Source: a virus. Taken from it: a stretch of 20,165 bases of DNA. Below the pieces are notes generated by a model. It was not told the DNA's origin and did no database searches. It saw nothing but the letters and a program-made list of their open reading frames with translations. Position 1 is the first letter of the stretch. Each line of letters starts with the position of its first letter. This document shows, in pieces, positions 1 through 5,977 of the stretch. The stretch spans positions 1 through 20,165 of IMG/VR virus record IMGVR_UViG_3300046804_003870; one strand, 5' to 3'. The position numbers were made by a program, and so were the translations under genes.

Positions 1-813
1 GGTCCAATAAAACATCATTCCAAAGTAGAATCAAATTTCTTTGATAGTTACAATTTTGAAACAGGAGAAATGTATCAAGGCCCAAAAACAATACATATGA
101 GTTTCGATAGGACATGTAATTATAAATGTCCATCTTGTAGAATAGAAATGATTGTTGCTAATAGTGATAAAATAGAAAAAATAAATATTACAATTAAAGA
201 AATGGAATCTTTATATTCAAAAGATATAGAAATGATATATTGTTCAGGAACCGCAGACCCATTTGCTTCCGTTTCATATAGAAATTTTTTAAAAAAATTC
301 AATCCTAAAAAATATCCAAATTTAAAATCAATACATTTACACACAAATGCCAGTTTGTGGAATAAAGAAATGTGGGATTCAATGCCAAATGTACATAAAT
401 TTGTTAAAAGTTGTGAAATAAGTATTGATGCTGGTTCAAAATTTACATACGAAAATATAACAAGATTGGGTGGTAATTGGGATAATTTAATATCTAATCT
501 GAATTTTATTTCAACTATAAAAAGCATACAGAATGTAAAGTGTTCATTCGTAGTGCAGCAATCTAATTATATGGAAATGTCTGAATTTTTAAGATTAATT
601 ACTTCTATATTTGGTAACAAAACAAAAGTATTTTTTGGAAGAATAACTAATTGGGGAACATTTTCGGATGAAACATTTAAAATAATTGATGTGGGGAATG
701 TATCGCATTCAGAACATTCTTTATTTTTAGATGAATTTAAAAAGGTAGCCACAAATCCTTATGTTTTTCATAATATGTATGATTTGATAGAAATAAAAAA
801 ATCAATATTATAA
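1..813 (+). CDS. Radical SAM enzyme, 5' end outside window
   Basis: Probable radical S-adenosylmethionine enzyme; the substrate is unknown. The frame is open from the first base of the window, so the ATG at 70 is probably internal and the true start lies upstream. The motif CNYKCPSC (cysteines encoded about 39, 43 and 46 codons into the window) is the CX3CX2C pattern that holds the 4Fe-4S cluster. It follows a short beta-strand-like segment (KTIHMSFD), as is usual in this superfamily. A later YCSGTADPF segment fits the glycine-containing strand that binds SAM. No cysteine-rich SPASM cluster is visible at the C-terminus, so the twitch or extra-cluster part, if any, would be N-terminal and outside the window. 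The stop TAA shares one base with the ATG of the SGNH gene (TAATG). The superfamily call is firm; the reaction is not inferable. Confidence 0.85.
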   Translation, partial: GPIKHHSKVESNFFDSYNFETGEMYQGPKTIHMSFDRTCNYKCPSCRIEMIVANSDKIEKINITIKEMESLYSKDIEMIYCSGTADPFASVSYRNFLKKFNPKKYPNLKSIHLHTNASLWNKEMWDSMPNVHKFVKSCEISIDAGSKFTYENITRLGGNWDNLISNLNFISTIKSIQNVKCSFVVQQSNYMEMSEFLRLITSIFGNKTKVFFGRITNWGTFSDETFKIIDVGNVSHSEHSLFLDEFKKVATNPYVFHNMYDLIEIKKSIL

Positions 814-1436
814 TGAAACCAAATCTTTATATATGTGGTGATAGTTTCGTTGATTGGGATTTACCAGAAACACATTGGGCAGACTATTTAGCAAATCATT
901 ATAATATTGTTAAATTGGGTAAATATGGTTCCGATAATCATTCTATAATATATCAAACAGGTCAAATTAAAGATTATAAAGAAGGAGATAGAATAGTAAT
1001 AGTATTTACAGCTCCTGGTAGATTTCCAAGAAGATATTTTGGAGAAAGAGAAACCAATCACAATATAAAATATTTAAATTGGGAATGGTATAAAGATAAA
1101 TCATTTGCAAAAAAACTTTTAGAATTAAGAGTATCAGAAACAGAACATTGGTTAAGTGGAAATAGAAATAATGAAATACTTTTTATTAAAAAACTGAAAA
1201 TGTTTTATAAAGAATATAATCCCATATTTGTAACATGGAGTGATGATTTTTATAAAATGACTTCGGATTTTGTTGAATTAATAAAAGTAACATCCATAGC
1301 AGATGAAGGTGGAGACCCAATGGATTGGCATCCTGGTTGGAGAGGTTGTTATGAATTTTATAAAAAAATTTATAGTTTATTAAATATAGATGAACAAATT
1401 GTAGAATTTCAAAATAAAGTAAATACAATTATATGA
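813..1436 (+). CDS. SGNH/GDSL-type hydrolase-like protein
   Basis: A 207-residue protein with the landmarks of the SGNH fold. Block I is GDS at 9-11 with the candidate nucleophile Ser11. A Gly-containing block II is GKYGSDNHS (36-44, Gly39 and Asn42). The C-terminal block V is DWHP (Asp171, His173). These families cleave or transfer acyl esters on sugars, lipids or proteins; the substrate here is unknown. There is no signal peptide or membrane segment, so it probably acts in the cytoplasm. It starts on the last base of the preceding radical SAM stop codon, and its own stop overlaps the next start by four bases (ATGA), so the three genes look translationally coupled. A second SGNH protein is encoded at 9264-10019, but the two are not obviously close copies. 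Confidence 0.7.
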   Translation: MKPNLYICGDSFVDWDLPETHWADYLANHYNIVKLGKYGSDNHSIIYQTGQIKDYKEGDRIVIVFTAPGRFPRRYFGERETNHNIKYLNWEWYKDKSFAKKLLELRVSETEHWLSGNRNNEILFIKKLKMFYKEYNPIFVTWSDDFYKMTSDFVELIKVTSIADEGGDPMDWHPGWRGCYEFYKKIYSLLNIDEQIVEFQNKVNTII

Positions 1437-1951
1437 AATTGATAACGGATGAATTTAATTTTTTAATACAAGAATTAAAAAATACTAATATTTTAAATGA
1501 AGAAGAATTAAAATATGTAAAGTCCGCACACCCACAATTATATTATACTACTATAAATAAAAAAGATGAGGGTGTATCTTTGTTTACTGAAAAATCATTT
1601 ATTTATTCTTTACAAAACAAAAATTTGAATGAATTCATTTGTGAAAAATTTGAAGAACCATTAGAGAACTTATATATGATTCATAGATTATTATATGGGG
1701 TTTCTGGTTATGCAAGGGCACATAAAGATAGATTTACTACGCACAAAACAATAAGCTTAATCCTATCAGATGAGTTTACCGGTGGGGATATGTATATAAA
1801 TGATGAAAAGATAGATTTAAACAAAAATGGTGAATATGTTGTTTTTAATGGTGGAAAAGATTTACATGAAGTTAAACCAATTCTAACAGGTATTAGAGAT
1901 GTACTTATAGTTTGGTTTTCCAAAAAAAATTCTCAATTTTCTTTAATATAA
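1433..1951 (+). CDS. 2-oxoglutarate/Fe(II)-dependent oxygenase (prolyl-4-hydroxylase-like)
   Basis: A 172-residue non-heme iron dioxygenase of the P4H-like class. The HxD motif is His97-Lys-Asp99. The distal iron ligand is His145 in DLHEV, and Arg155 in GIRDVLIVWF is placed to bind the 2-oxoglutarate carboxylate. The segment ISLILSDEFTGGDMYI (107-122) is the typical core strand with a GG(D) turn. All catalytic residues are present, so the enzyme is likely active. It would hydroxylate a protein, small molecule or nucleic-acid base, coupled to decarboxylation of 2-oxoglutarate; the substrate cannot be told. Such genes are common in T4-like marine phages. It closes the overlapping radical SAM-SGNH-oxygenase cassette and is followed by a promoter-like site at 1953-1984. 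Confidence 0.85.
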   Translation: MKLITDEFNFLIQELKNTNILNEEELKYVKSAHPQLYYTTINKKDEGVSLFTEKSFIYSLQNKNLNEFICEKFEEPLENLYMIHRLLYGVSGYARAHKDRFTTHKTISLILSDEFTGGDMYINDEKIDLNKNGEYVVFNGGKDLHEVKPILTGIRDVLIVWFSKKNSQFSLI

Positions 1952-1952
1952 A

Positions 1953-1984
1953 TTTGATAAATTAAAATATTTTTCGTATATTAG
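1953..1984 (+). promoter_or_regulatory. Bacteroidetes-type promoter candidate before HD hydrolase gene
   Basis: TTTG (1953-1956) is followed after exactly 20 bases by TATATTAG (1977-1984), preceded by ATTTTTCG. The 17-base block TATTTTTCGTATATTAG is identical to one at 4493-4509, and both have TTTG at the same spacing. TTTG and TAnnTTTG are the known -33 and -7 elements of Bacteroidetes promoters; TATATTAG fits with one mismatch. The ATG of the HD gene lies 30 bases after the box, which leaves room for a short A-rich leader without a Shine-Dalgarno sequence. The promoter role is inferred. Confidence 0.6.
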
Positions 1985-2013
1985 AGTATTGTAAACAATT
2001 AAACTCTAAAAGT

Positions 2014-2661
2014 ATGAAACAAAAGACAGAACAAGAATTAAGAGCGAATTACGATAAGTTCATCGCAGTTATCAAAAAGTATTTTAAAGGTGAAAGATTG
2101 GAGAAATTACTTCATATGTATTCCGAAGAAGAATTAGGAATCAACCTTACTCTATCGGCCGCATCTGGTTCAAAACATTATCATAATGCATATGTAGGTG
2201 GATATATTGACCACATTTTTAATGTAACAAAAAATGCTCTTAAAATGAGAGATTTGTTTGTTGCACAAGGTGGTATAATAGATTTTACAGAAGAAGAATT
2301 GGTATTCAGTTGTTTACACCACGATTTAGGTAAATTAGGTATTAAAGGTGAATTACATTATTTACCAAATCAGGAAGAATGGTCTCAAAAGAAATACGGA
2401 ACTTTGTTTGTTCGTAATGAAAAGATACCATATATGTCTTTAACTGATAGAACTTTTTTTACTCTTAATCAATATGGTATTCAGTATAATGAAAAAGAAT
2501 ATTTTGCTATTAAACTTACTGATGGTATGTACGATGAAGATAATCAAAAGTATTTAGCCGGTCACGACTTAAAGAAACAATTAGTTTATAAGTTACAATT
2601 TATTATGCATTGGGCCGACCATATGTCTACAATCATTGAAAGACAAGATAACATATTATAA
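2014..2661 (+). CDS. HD-domain phosphohydrolase/nuclease-like protein
   Basis: A 215-residue HD-superfamily metal-dependent hydrolase. The visible ligands are His55/His57 and His67 in the HNAYVGGYIDH segment (57-67), His102-His103-Asp104 in LHHDLGK (the HD doublet), and a late Asp202 in HWADHMS. The HNAYxGGxxxH...LHHDxGK arrangement resembles the HD domain of the YhaM 3'-5' exoribonuclease group and related phage HD proteins, but the OB-fold part of YhaM is missing. Hydrolysis of a nucleotide or phosphodiester is therefore likely, while the exact substrate is open. It has its own promoter-like site upstream and an A-rich leader, and is followed by a 78-base gap before the Hsp20 gene. The start is set by the ATG after AAACTCTAAAAGT. 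Confidence 0.75.
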   Translation: MKQKTEQELRANYDKFIAVIKKYFKGERLEKLLHMYSEEELGINLTLSAASGSKHYHNAYVGGYIDHIFNVTKNALKMRDLFVAQGGIIDFTEEELVFSCLHHDLGKLGIKGELHYLPNQEEWSQKKYGTLFVRNEKIPYMSLTDRTFFTLNQYGIQYNEKEYFAIKLTDGMYDEDNQKYLAGHDLKKQLVYKLQFIMHWADHMSTIIERQDNIL

Positions 2662-2674
2662 TGACATTTTGTCA
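2662..2674 (+). repeat. Short inverted repeat, possible operator upstream of hsp20
   Basis: TGACA-TTT-TGTCA is a perfect 5-base inverted repeat starting right after the HD gene stop codon. It overlaps the TTTG that could be the -33 element for the Hsp20 gene. It has no U-tract, so it is not a terminator. The operator role is speculative. Confidence 0.3.
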
Positions 2675-2700
2675 ATAAAAATACTTTGGTATAGTATTTG
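2668..2700 (+). promoter_or_regulatory. Possible promoter for hsp20
   Basis: TTTG (2668-2671) is followed after 20 bases by TAGTATTTG (2692-2700), an imperfect TAnnTTTG-like box with one base extra. The Hsp20 ATG lies about 40 bases further on, after a very A-rich leader (ACTAAAAAAATTAAAAACT) typical of Bacteroidetes translation starts. It lacks the ATTTTTCG block seen at the other sites, so it is the weakest of the promoter candidates. Confidence 0.35.
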
Positions 2701-2739
2701 AATTATATTCAGTATTATTAACTAAAAAAATTAAAAACT

Positions 2740-3129
2740 ATGTATTACACAAATTTTGACAAAGTATTTGATACTTTATTCGAAATTGATTCTCCTATTT
2801 GGAAAAACAATTCAACAACATTTGTACCTTCTAAATTTGCAGTAGATATTGTTGATGATAAAGCCTACATTGCGTTAGCAGTATTAGGACATGACCCTAA
2901 AAATATTGAAATCAATTGTTATGAAGATAAGATTGAAATAAAAGCTAAAAAGGGTGAAGATAAAACAGCATTCAATCAATTAGTGGGTAATATTAATGAA
3001 ACCATCACATTGGGTAAAGATTTGGATGGTAGAAATGCAAAAGCCGAAATCAAAAACGGAATTTTATCAATTACTGTGGAAAGAAAAGAAGAGTCCAAAC
3101 CTAAAAAATTAACCTTAAAAGTTGGTTAA
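2740..3129 (+). CDS. Small heat-shock protein, Hsp20/alpha-crystallin family
   Basis: A 129-residue small heat-shock protein, an ATP-independent holdase that keeps unfolding proteins soluble. The alpha-crystallin domain runs from about 31 to 118. Its signature AxxxNGxLxIxV is present as AEIKNGILSITV (102-113). The C-terminal tail ends KKLTLKVG, which provides an IxI-like anchoring motif (LTL). The N-terminal arm is short and begins with aromatic residues (YYTNFDKVFDTLFE). Hsp20 genes occur in many T4-like marine phages, where they may help virion protein folding or protect the infected host. The gene stands alone between a promoter-like region and an intrinsic terminator at 3151-3185. Confidence 0.93.
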   Translation: MYYTNFDKVFDTLFEIDSPIWKNNSTTFVPSKFAVDIVDDKAYIALAVLGHDPKNIEINCYEDKIEIKAKKGEDKTAFNQLVGNINETITLGKDLDGRNAKAEIKNGILSITVERKEESKPKKLTLKVG

Positions 3130-3152
3130 TTCAGTTATTTTTCGTAAATTAA
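3121..3152 (+). promoter_or_regulatory. Degenerate copy of the ATTTTTCG promoter-like motif
   Basis: GTTG (3121-3124), 20 bases, then TAAATTAA (3145-3152), preceded by ATTTTTCG. It matches the 17-base block of the sites at 1968-1984 and 4493-4509 at 15 positions and keeps the same spacing. It overlaps the end of the Hsp20 gene and runs directly into the terminator stem, so either it is a decayed site or it would give a very short transcript. Confidence 0.35.
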
Positions 3153-3185
3153 AAGGGTAAGGTGTAATAACTTTACCCTTTTTTT
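3151..3185 (+). terminator. Rho-independent terminator after hsp20
   Basis: The stem AAAAGGGTAAGG (3151-3162) pairs with CTTTACCCTTTT (3171-3182), including one G-T wobble, around an 8-base loop TGTAATAA. The 3' arm runs into a tract of seven T (3179-3185). It lies 21 bases after the Hsp20 stop codon and is the only convincing intrinsic terminator in the window. Confidence 0.85.
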
Positions 3186-3193
3186 ATTTAAAA

Positions 3194-3204
3194 AATATTT
3201 ATTA
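3194..3204 (+). promoter_or_regulatory. Candidate phage late-promoter motif AATATTTATTA (site A)
   Basis: AATATTTATTA lies in the gap after the terminator. The same 11 bases occur at 12936-12946, and a one-mismatch copy lies at 19545-19555, all in intergenic gaps just upstream of + strand genes. The reverse complement contains ATAAATA, close to the T4 late promoter TATAAATA, but on the opposite strand to the genes. AT-richness raises the chance of coincidence. Only two bases separate it from the ATG at 3207, whereas the in-frame ATG at 3231 would leave a normal leader. Confidence 0.4.
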
Positions 3205-3206
3205 GT

Positions 3207-3383
3207 ATGATATACAATGAAAAAATAGAAATGCTTTTAGAATCCTTAACTGGAAAATTACGCATTTTAAAGAATGTAGCAAATGGTGCACAACAATTAT
3301 CACCATCTGATGTTAATCAAACAATTGATGATGCTCAAAAGATTGTAGAAAGAGTATCCGAATTAGTAAGAATCAATAGATAA
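3207..3383 (+). CDS. Small hypothetical protein (58 aa)
   Basis: A short open frame of 58 residues beginning MIYNEKIEML and ending SELVRINR. It is predicted to be almost wholly alpha-helical, with heptad-like hydrophobic spacing (LLESLTGKLRILKNV, then IDDAQKIVERVSELV), so a helical hairpin or coiled coil is plausible. No family is recognised. It is supported as a gene because it fills the space between the terminator and the next gene, shares codon style with its neighbours, and its TAA overlaps the next ATG by one base (TAATG) like many pairs here. The in-frame ATG at 3231 (Met9) is an alternative start that would leave more room after the AATATTTATTA motif. Confidence 0.65.
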   Translation: MIYNEKIEMLLESLTGKLRILKNVANGAQQLSPSDVNQTIDDAQKIVERVSELVRINR

Positions 3384-4474
3384 TGAATTGGCTTAAGATT
3401 TTAGTCGGACTTTCCGCACTAATTATCGCTGGTTGTGCGGCATATTTCTCTGTAACAGGATTGGGTGTTTTATTTGCTGGCGCTTCCATATCGGTAATGA
3501 TAATGGCTTCCTCTTTGGAATTAGCAAAATTAGTAGCTGCAACTTATTTAAAACAAAAATGGGATGAAATTGGTGGATTTAATAAATGGTATCTAACATC
3601 TGCAGTTGCATTATTGATGTTAATCACATCCGCCGGCATCTTTGGATATCTTTCTAATGCATTTCAGGCTCAATCACTAAAATTACAAGTAGTTGATAGA
3701 GAAATTGCTGTTTATCAAACAAAAATTGACCAAAATACCGCCCAAATTACACAACTAAACCAACAATTGGGTGGTTTATCGCAGACACAATCGCAAATTT
3801 TAGATAAAGGTAAAGTAAATTCTCGTTTACTGCGTAGTATTGACAGTAAAGACCGTCAGACTGCGCAAATTAACAAAAAAATTGAAGGTTTACAAACGGA
3901 AAATGCTAAAAACACAGAAAAAATTAATGAAATTAAACTTGCCAATTTAGATTTGGAGAAAGAAGTCGGTGGATTCCGATTTGTAGCAGAGGCTTTTGGA
4001 GTAGAATTAAAAAAAGTAGTAAAATTTTTCATATTTTTGATTGTAATTGTGTTTGACCCATTGGCCGTAGCGTTAATTATTGCTTTCAATGGTTTAGTTT
4101 CGGATAAAAAACGAAAACAAAAGGAAGCCTTAATTGAAATGATGGAAAATGACCAAAAATTAGGTTTATATGAGGTATATGGGGATACAAAAGAAGATAT
4201 AGTGGAAAATATTCCACAAAATACCGAAGATAGTGGAAAAAATTTACCAATTCAAGAAGAAACTCCGGTTATAATGGAAAATATTTCAAAAGAAAAGGCA
4301 GAAATATCTGAACTAAAATGGGAAGAGTATATGCATCCAGAATTTCCGTGGAATAATAGAAAATTATGGATAAATAATCCAAAGGCAGTAAATTATTGGA
4401 TGTCTAATAAAGGTGGAACTGTCAGAGACTTAGCAAAAATTAGAAACGAAGAAGAAAATATCAAAACTTACTAA
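3383..4474 (+). CDS. Membrane protein with long periplasmic or cytoplasmic coiled coil
   Basis: No known family is recognised. The 363-residue protein has three hydrophobic helices near the N-terminus (about 5-24, 28-52 and 69-91). A polar Gln/Asn-rich coiled-coil region (about 97-195) follows, then a fourth strongly hydrophobic helix (about 213-237), a basic stop (SDKKRKQK) and an acidic tail. The tail ends in a compact segment (about 313-363, with MHPEFPWNNRKLWINN and VNYWMSNKGG) that looks like a small folded domain. The layout suggests an inner-membrane protein whose coiled coil may sense or span part of the envelope. A role in lysis timing, superinfection exclusion or membrane anchoring is possible but unproven. 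The start overlaps the preceding small gene by one base. Confidence 0.7.
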   Translation: MNWLKILVGLSALIIAGCAAYFSVTGLGVLFAGASISVMIMASSLELAKLVAATYLKQKWDEIGGFNKWYLTSAVALLMLITSAGIFGYLSNAFQAQSLKLQVVDREIAVYQTKIDQNTAQITQLNQQLGGLSQTQSQILDKGKVNSRLLRSIDSKDRQTAQINKKIEGLQTENAKNTEKINEIKLANLDLEKEVGGFRFVAEAFGVELKKVVKFFIFLIVIVFDPLAVALIIAFNGLVSDKKRKQKEALIEMMENDQKLGLYEVYGDTKEDIVENIPQNTEDSGKNLPIQEETPVIMENISKEKAEISELKWEEYMHPEFPWNNRKLWINNPKAVNYWMSNKGGTVRDLAKIRNEEENIKTY

Positions 4475-4477
4475 TAT

Positions 4478-4509
4478 TTTGGTATTTTAAGTTATTTTTC
4501 GTATATTAG
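4478..4509 (+). promoter_or_regulatory. Bacteroidetes-type promoter candidate before uvsE-led operon
   Basis: TTTG (4478-4481), 20 bases, then TATATTAG (4502-4509). The 17-base block TATTTTTCGTATATTAG (4493-4509) is identical to 1968-1984. It precedes a gene run with no gap larger than about ten bases until 12923. The ATG at 4515 begins only five bases after the box, which would put the transcription start at or very near the start codon. Confidence 0.6.
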
Positions 4510-4514
4510 TATCT

Positions 4515-5402
4515 ATGAAGATAGGATATGCATGTATTAATATGACAATGGGTAAGCACGTAAGTACAAATCGTGCTATGGTTAAAAAAACCTTTCATAC
4601 TAAAGGATTGGATTATGTTTCCGAACTTGCACTTAAAAATGCATCGGATATTATCAAAATTTTAGAGTGGAATAGAATGAACGGAATTAAATTCTTTCGG
4701 TTATCATCTGCTATTATTCCTTGGGGTGACCATATTGATTTAACTCAACTAAAAGATTACAAAGAAATCAAAGCAGAACTGAAAAAAGCAGGTGATTTTG
4801 CTAAATTTCATAATATGCGTATAAATTCTCATCCTGGTCCGTTTTGTGTACTAACTTCACCAAAAGAAGAGGTTGTATTAAACTCAATCGCTGATTTGGA
4901 ACTACATGGTAAGATATTTGATATGATGGGGTTAGAGAAATCACCTTTCAATAACATTAATATTCATTGTAATGGTGTTTATGGGGATAAAAAGTCCGCA
5001 ATGGATAGATTTATCAAAAATTTCAAAAGGTGTTCTAATTCGGTTAAAAAGAGGCTTACAATCGAAAATGATGATAAGGCTACAATGTATTCGGTTAAAG
5101 ATTTAATGTATATTCACAAAGAAACAGGTATTCCAATTGTATTTGATTATCATCATCACCAATTTTGTACAGGTGATTTGACAGAAGAGCAAGCACTTAA
5201 ACTTGCAGCAACAACCTGGCCAAAAGATATCGGACAAGAAGTACATTATTCCGAAAGTAAAGCATTGCACGAAAATAATTCAAAACTAAAACCGCAAGCT
5301 CATTCCGATTATATTAATTCTCTTCCAAATACTTACGGATTGGATGTAGATATTATGGTTGAAGCAAAAGCAAAAGAATTATCAATATTAAAATTTATAT
5401 AA
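4515..5402 (+). CDS. uvsE: UV-damage endonuclease UvsE/UvdE
   Basis: A 295-residue UV-damage endonuclease, which nicks DNA 5' of cyclobutane dimers, 6-4 photoproducts and some abasic sites. It has a TIM-barrel fold with a metal cluster. Family landmarks are all present: N-terminal KIGYACIN, FFRLSSAIIPW (60-70), NSHPGPF (104-110, His106), IHCNG (150-154, His151), IENDD (183-187, Glu184), FDYHHHQF (210-217, Asp211 and the His run), VHYSES (243-248, His244), and DIMVEAKAKE (279-288, Glu283). Length is normal for the family. The conserved first strand begins directly at Met1, so a later start is unlikely. It would let the phage repair its own genome in sunlit water. It is the first gene of a long operon and is followed by the next ATG after a single base. 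Confidence 0.93.
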   Translation: MKIGYACINMTMGKHVSTNRAMVKKTFHTKGLDYVSELALKNASDIIKILEWNRMNGIKFFRLSSAIIPWGDHIDLTQLKDYKEIKAELKKAGDFAKFHNMRINSHPGPFCVLTSPKEEVVLNSIADLELHGKIFDMMGLEKSPFNNINIHCNGVYGDKKSAMDRFIKNFKRCSNSVKKRLTIENDDKATMYSVKDLMYIHKETGIPIVFDYHHHQFCTGDLTEEQALKLAATTWPKDIGQEVHYSESKALHENNSKLKPQAHSDYINSLPNTYGLDVDIMVEAKAKELSILKFI

Positions 5403-5403
5403 T

Positions 5404-5778
5404 ATGAAAAAATACGCATTATACATCGGAAGATGGCAAACGTGGCACGCCGGACACGAATGGTTAATTAGACAGCAATTAGATAAAGGAAAAAATGTAT
5501 GGGTAGCTATTAGAGACGTGCAAATTGATGAAAACAACCCAAAAACGGCACATCAAGTCCTTATGGATTTATCAAAAGAAAAATTCTTTATTGAAAATTC
5601 CGATAAGATTATGATTTCCATTATTCCGGATATTGAGAGTGTAAACTATGGTAGAGGTGTGGGATATGAAGTAATTAACCACCCACCACCAGCTGATATA
5701 GAATTAATTAGTGGAACAAAAATTAGACAAGGGTATATGGATACCGATGGAGAAATTATAGAATATGCCGCTAATTAA
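5404..5778 (+). CDS. Cytidylyl/adenylyl-transferase-like nucleotidyltransferase
   Basis: A 124-residue nucleotidyltransferase of the HxGH superfamily, which joins a nucleoside triphosphate to a phosphorylated substrate and releases pyrophosphate. The start YIGRWQTWHAGHEWLI carries His15-x-Gly17-His18, and the C-terminal ISGTKIR (102-108) matches the ISGTxIR phosphate-binding motif. The arrangement resembles NMN adenylyltransferase (NadM type: GRFQPFHxGH, NPxTAxER) more than TagD, with NPKTAHQ at 45-51. At 124 residues, however, it is shorter than NadM enzymes, and the substrate cannot be fixed. The last 14 bases overlap the DUF2061 gene, suggesting the two act together. A role in cofactor salvage, such as NAD, is one possibility. 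Confidence 0.82.
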   Translation: MKKYALYIGRWQTWHAGHEWLIRQQLDKGKNVWVAIRDVQIDENNPKTAHQVLMDLSKEKFFIENSDKIMISIIPDIESVNYGRGVGYEVINHPPPADIELISGTKIRQGYMDTDGEIIEYAAN

Positions 5779-5977
5779 AAGACACATAGTAAAAAGTATT
5801 AGTTATAGATTTATAGGAACTATAACTACAATCATACTCACAGTTGCCGCAGGATTGCCTTTAAAGTGGGCCGGAATGGTTGGATTGGGAGAGTTGGTAA
5901 TAAAACCAATAATTTACTTTCTACATGAAAGAATTTGGTATAAATTTATAAAATACGGATTAAAAAAACAAAAATGA
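5765..5977 (+). CDS. DUF2061 small membrane protein
   Basis: A 70-residue membrane protein matching the DUF2061 family. A basic N-terminus (RHIVKSISYRFIGT, 6-19) precedes two hydrophobic helices (about 16-30 and 35-52). The conserved GxxELxxKxxxYxxHER(I)W pattern spans 41-58 (GLGELVIKPIIYFLHERIW). The function of the family is unknown; from memory, it is often found next to nucleotidyltransferase or sulfate-activation genes in bacteria. Here it overlaps the nucleotidyltransferase by 14 bases and the deformylase by four (ATGA). It would sit in the inner membrane. The family call is strong, the role open. Confidence 0.85.
   Translation: MPLIKRHIVKSISYRFIGTITTIILTVAAGLPLKWAGMVGLGELVIKPIIYFLHERIWYKFIKYGLKKQK

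Noticed and set aside
70-72. ATG at 70 as start of the radical SAM gene
   Set aside because: The frame is open upstream to base 1, with sequence that reads as part of the same protein; the start is probably outside the window.
120-527. Open frame on the - strand, opposite the radical SAM gene
   Set aside because: It is antisense to a gene with clear motifs, has no recognisable domain, and all other genes here run on the + strand; AT-rich shadow frame.
3383-3440. Lipobox-like IAGC in the 363-residue membrane protein
   Set aside because: Hydrophobic sequence continues after the Cys and two more helices follow; this fits a transmembrane helix better than a lipoprotein signal.
4456-4488. Possible hairpin terminator after the membrane protein gene
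   Set aside because: Arms AAAATATC and GGTATTTT pair, but the loop is long, one pair is a wobble, and no T-tract follows directly.
5404-5778. Calling the nucleotidyltransferase a glycerol-3-phosphate cytidylyltransferase (TagD) or NadM outright
   Set aside because: Length is near TagD but motifs lean to NMN adenylyltransferase; the substrate cannot be decided by eye.
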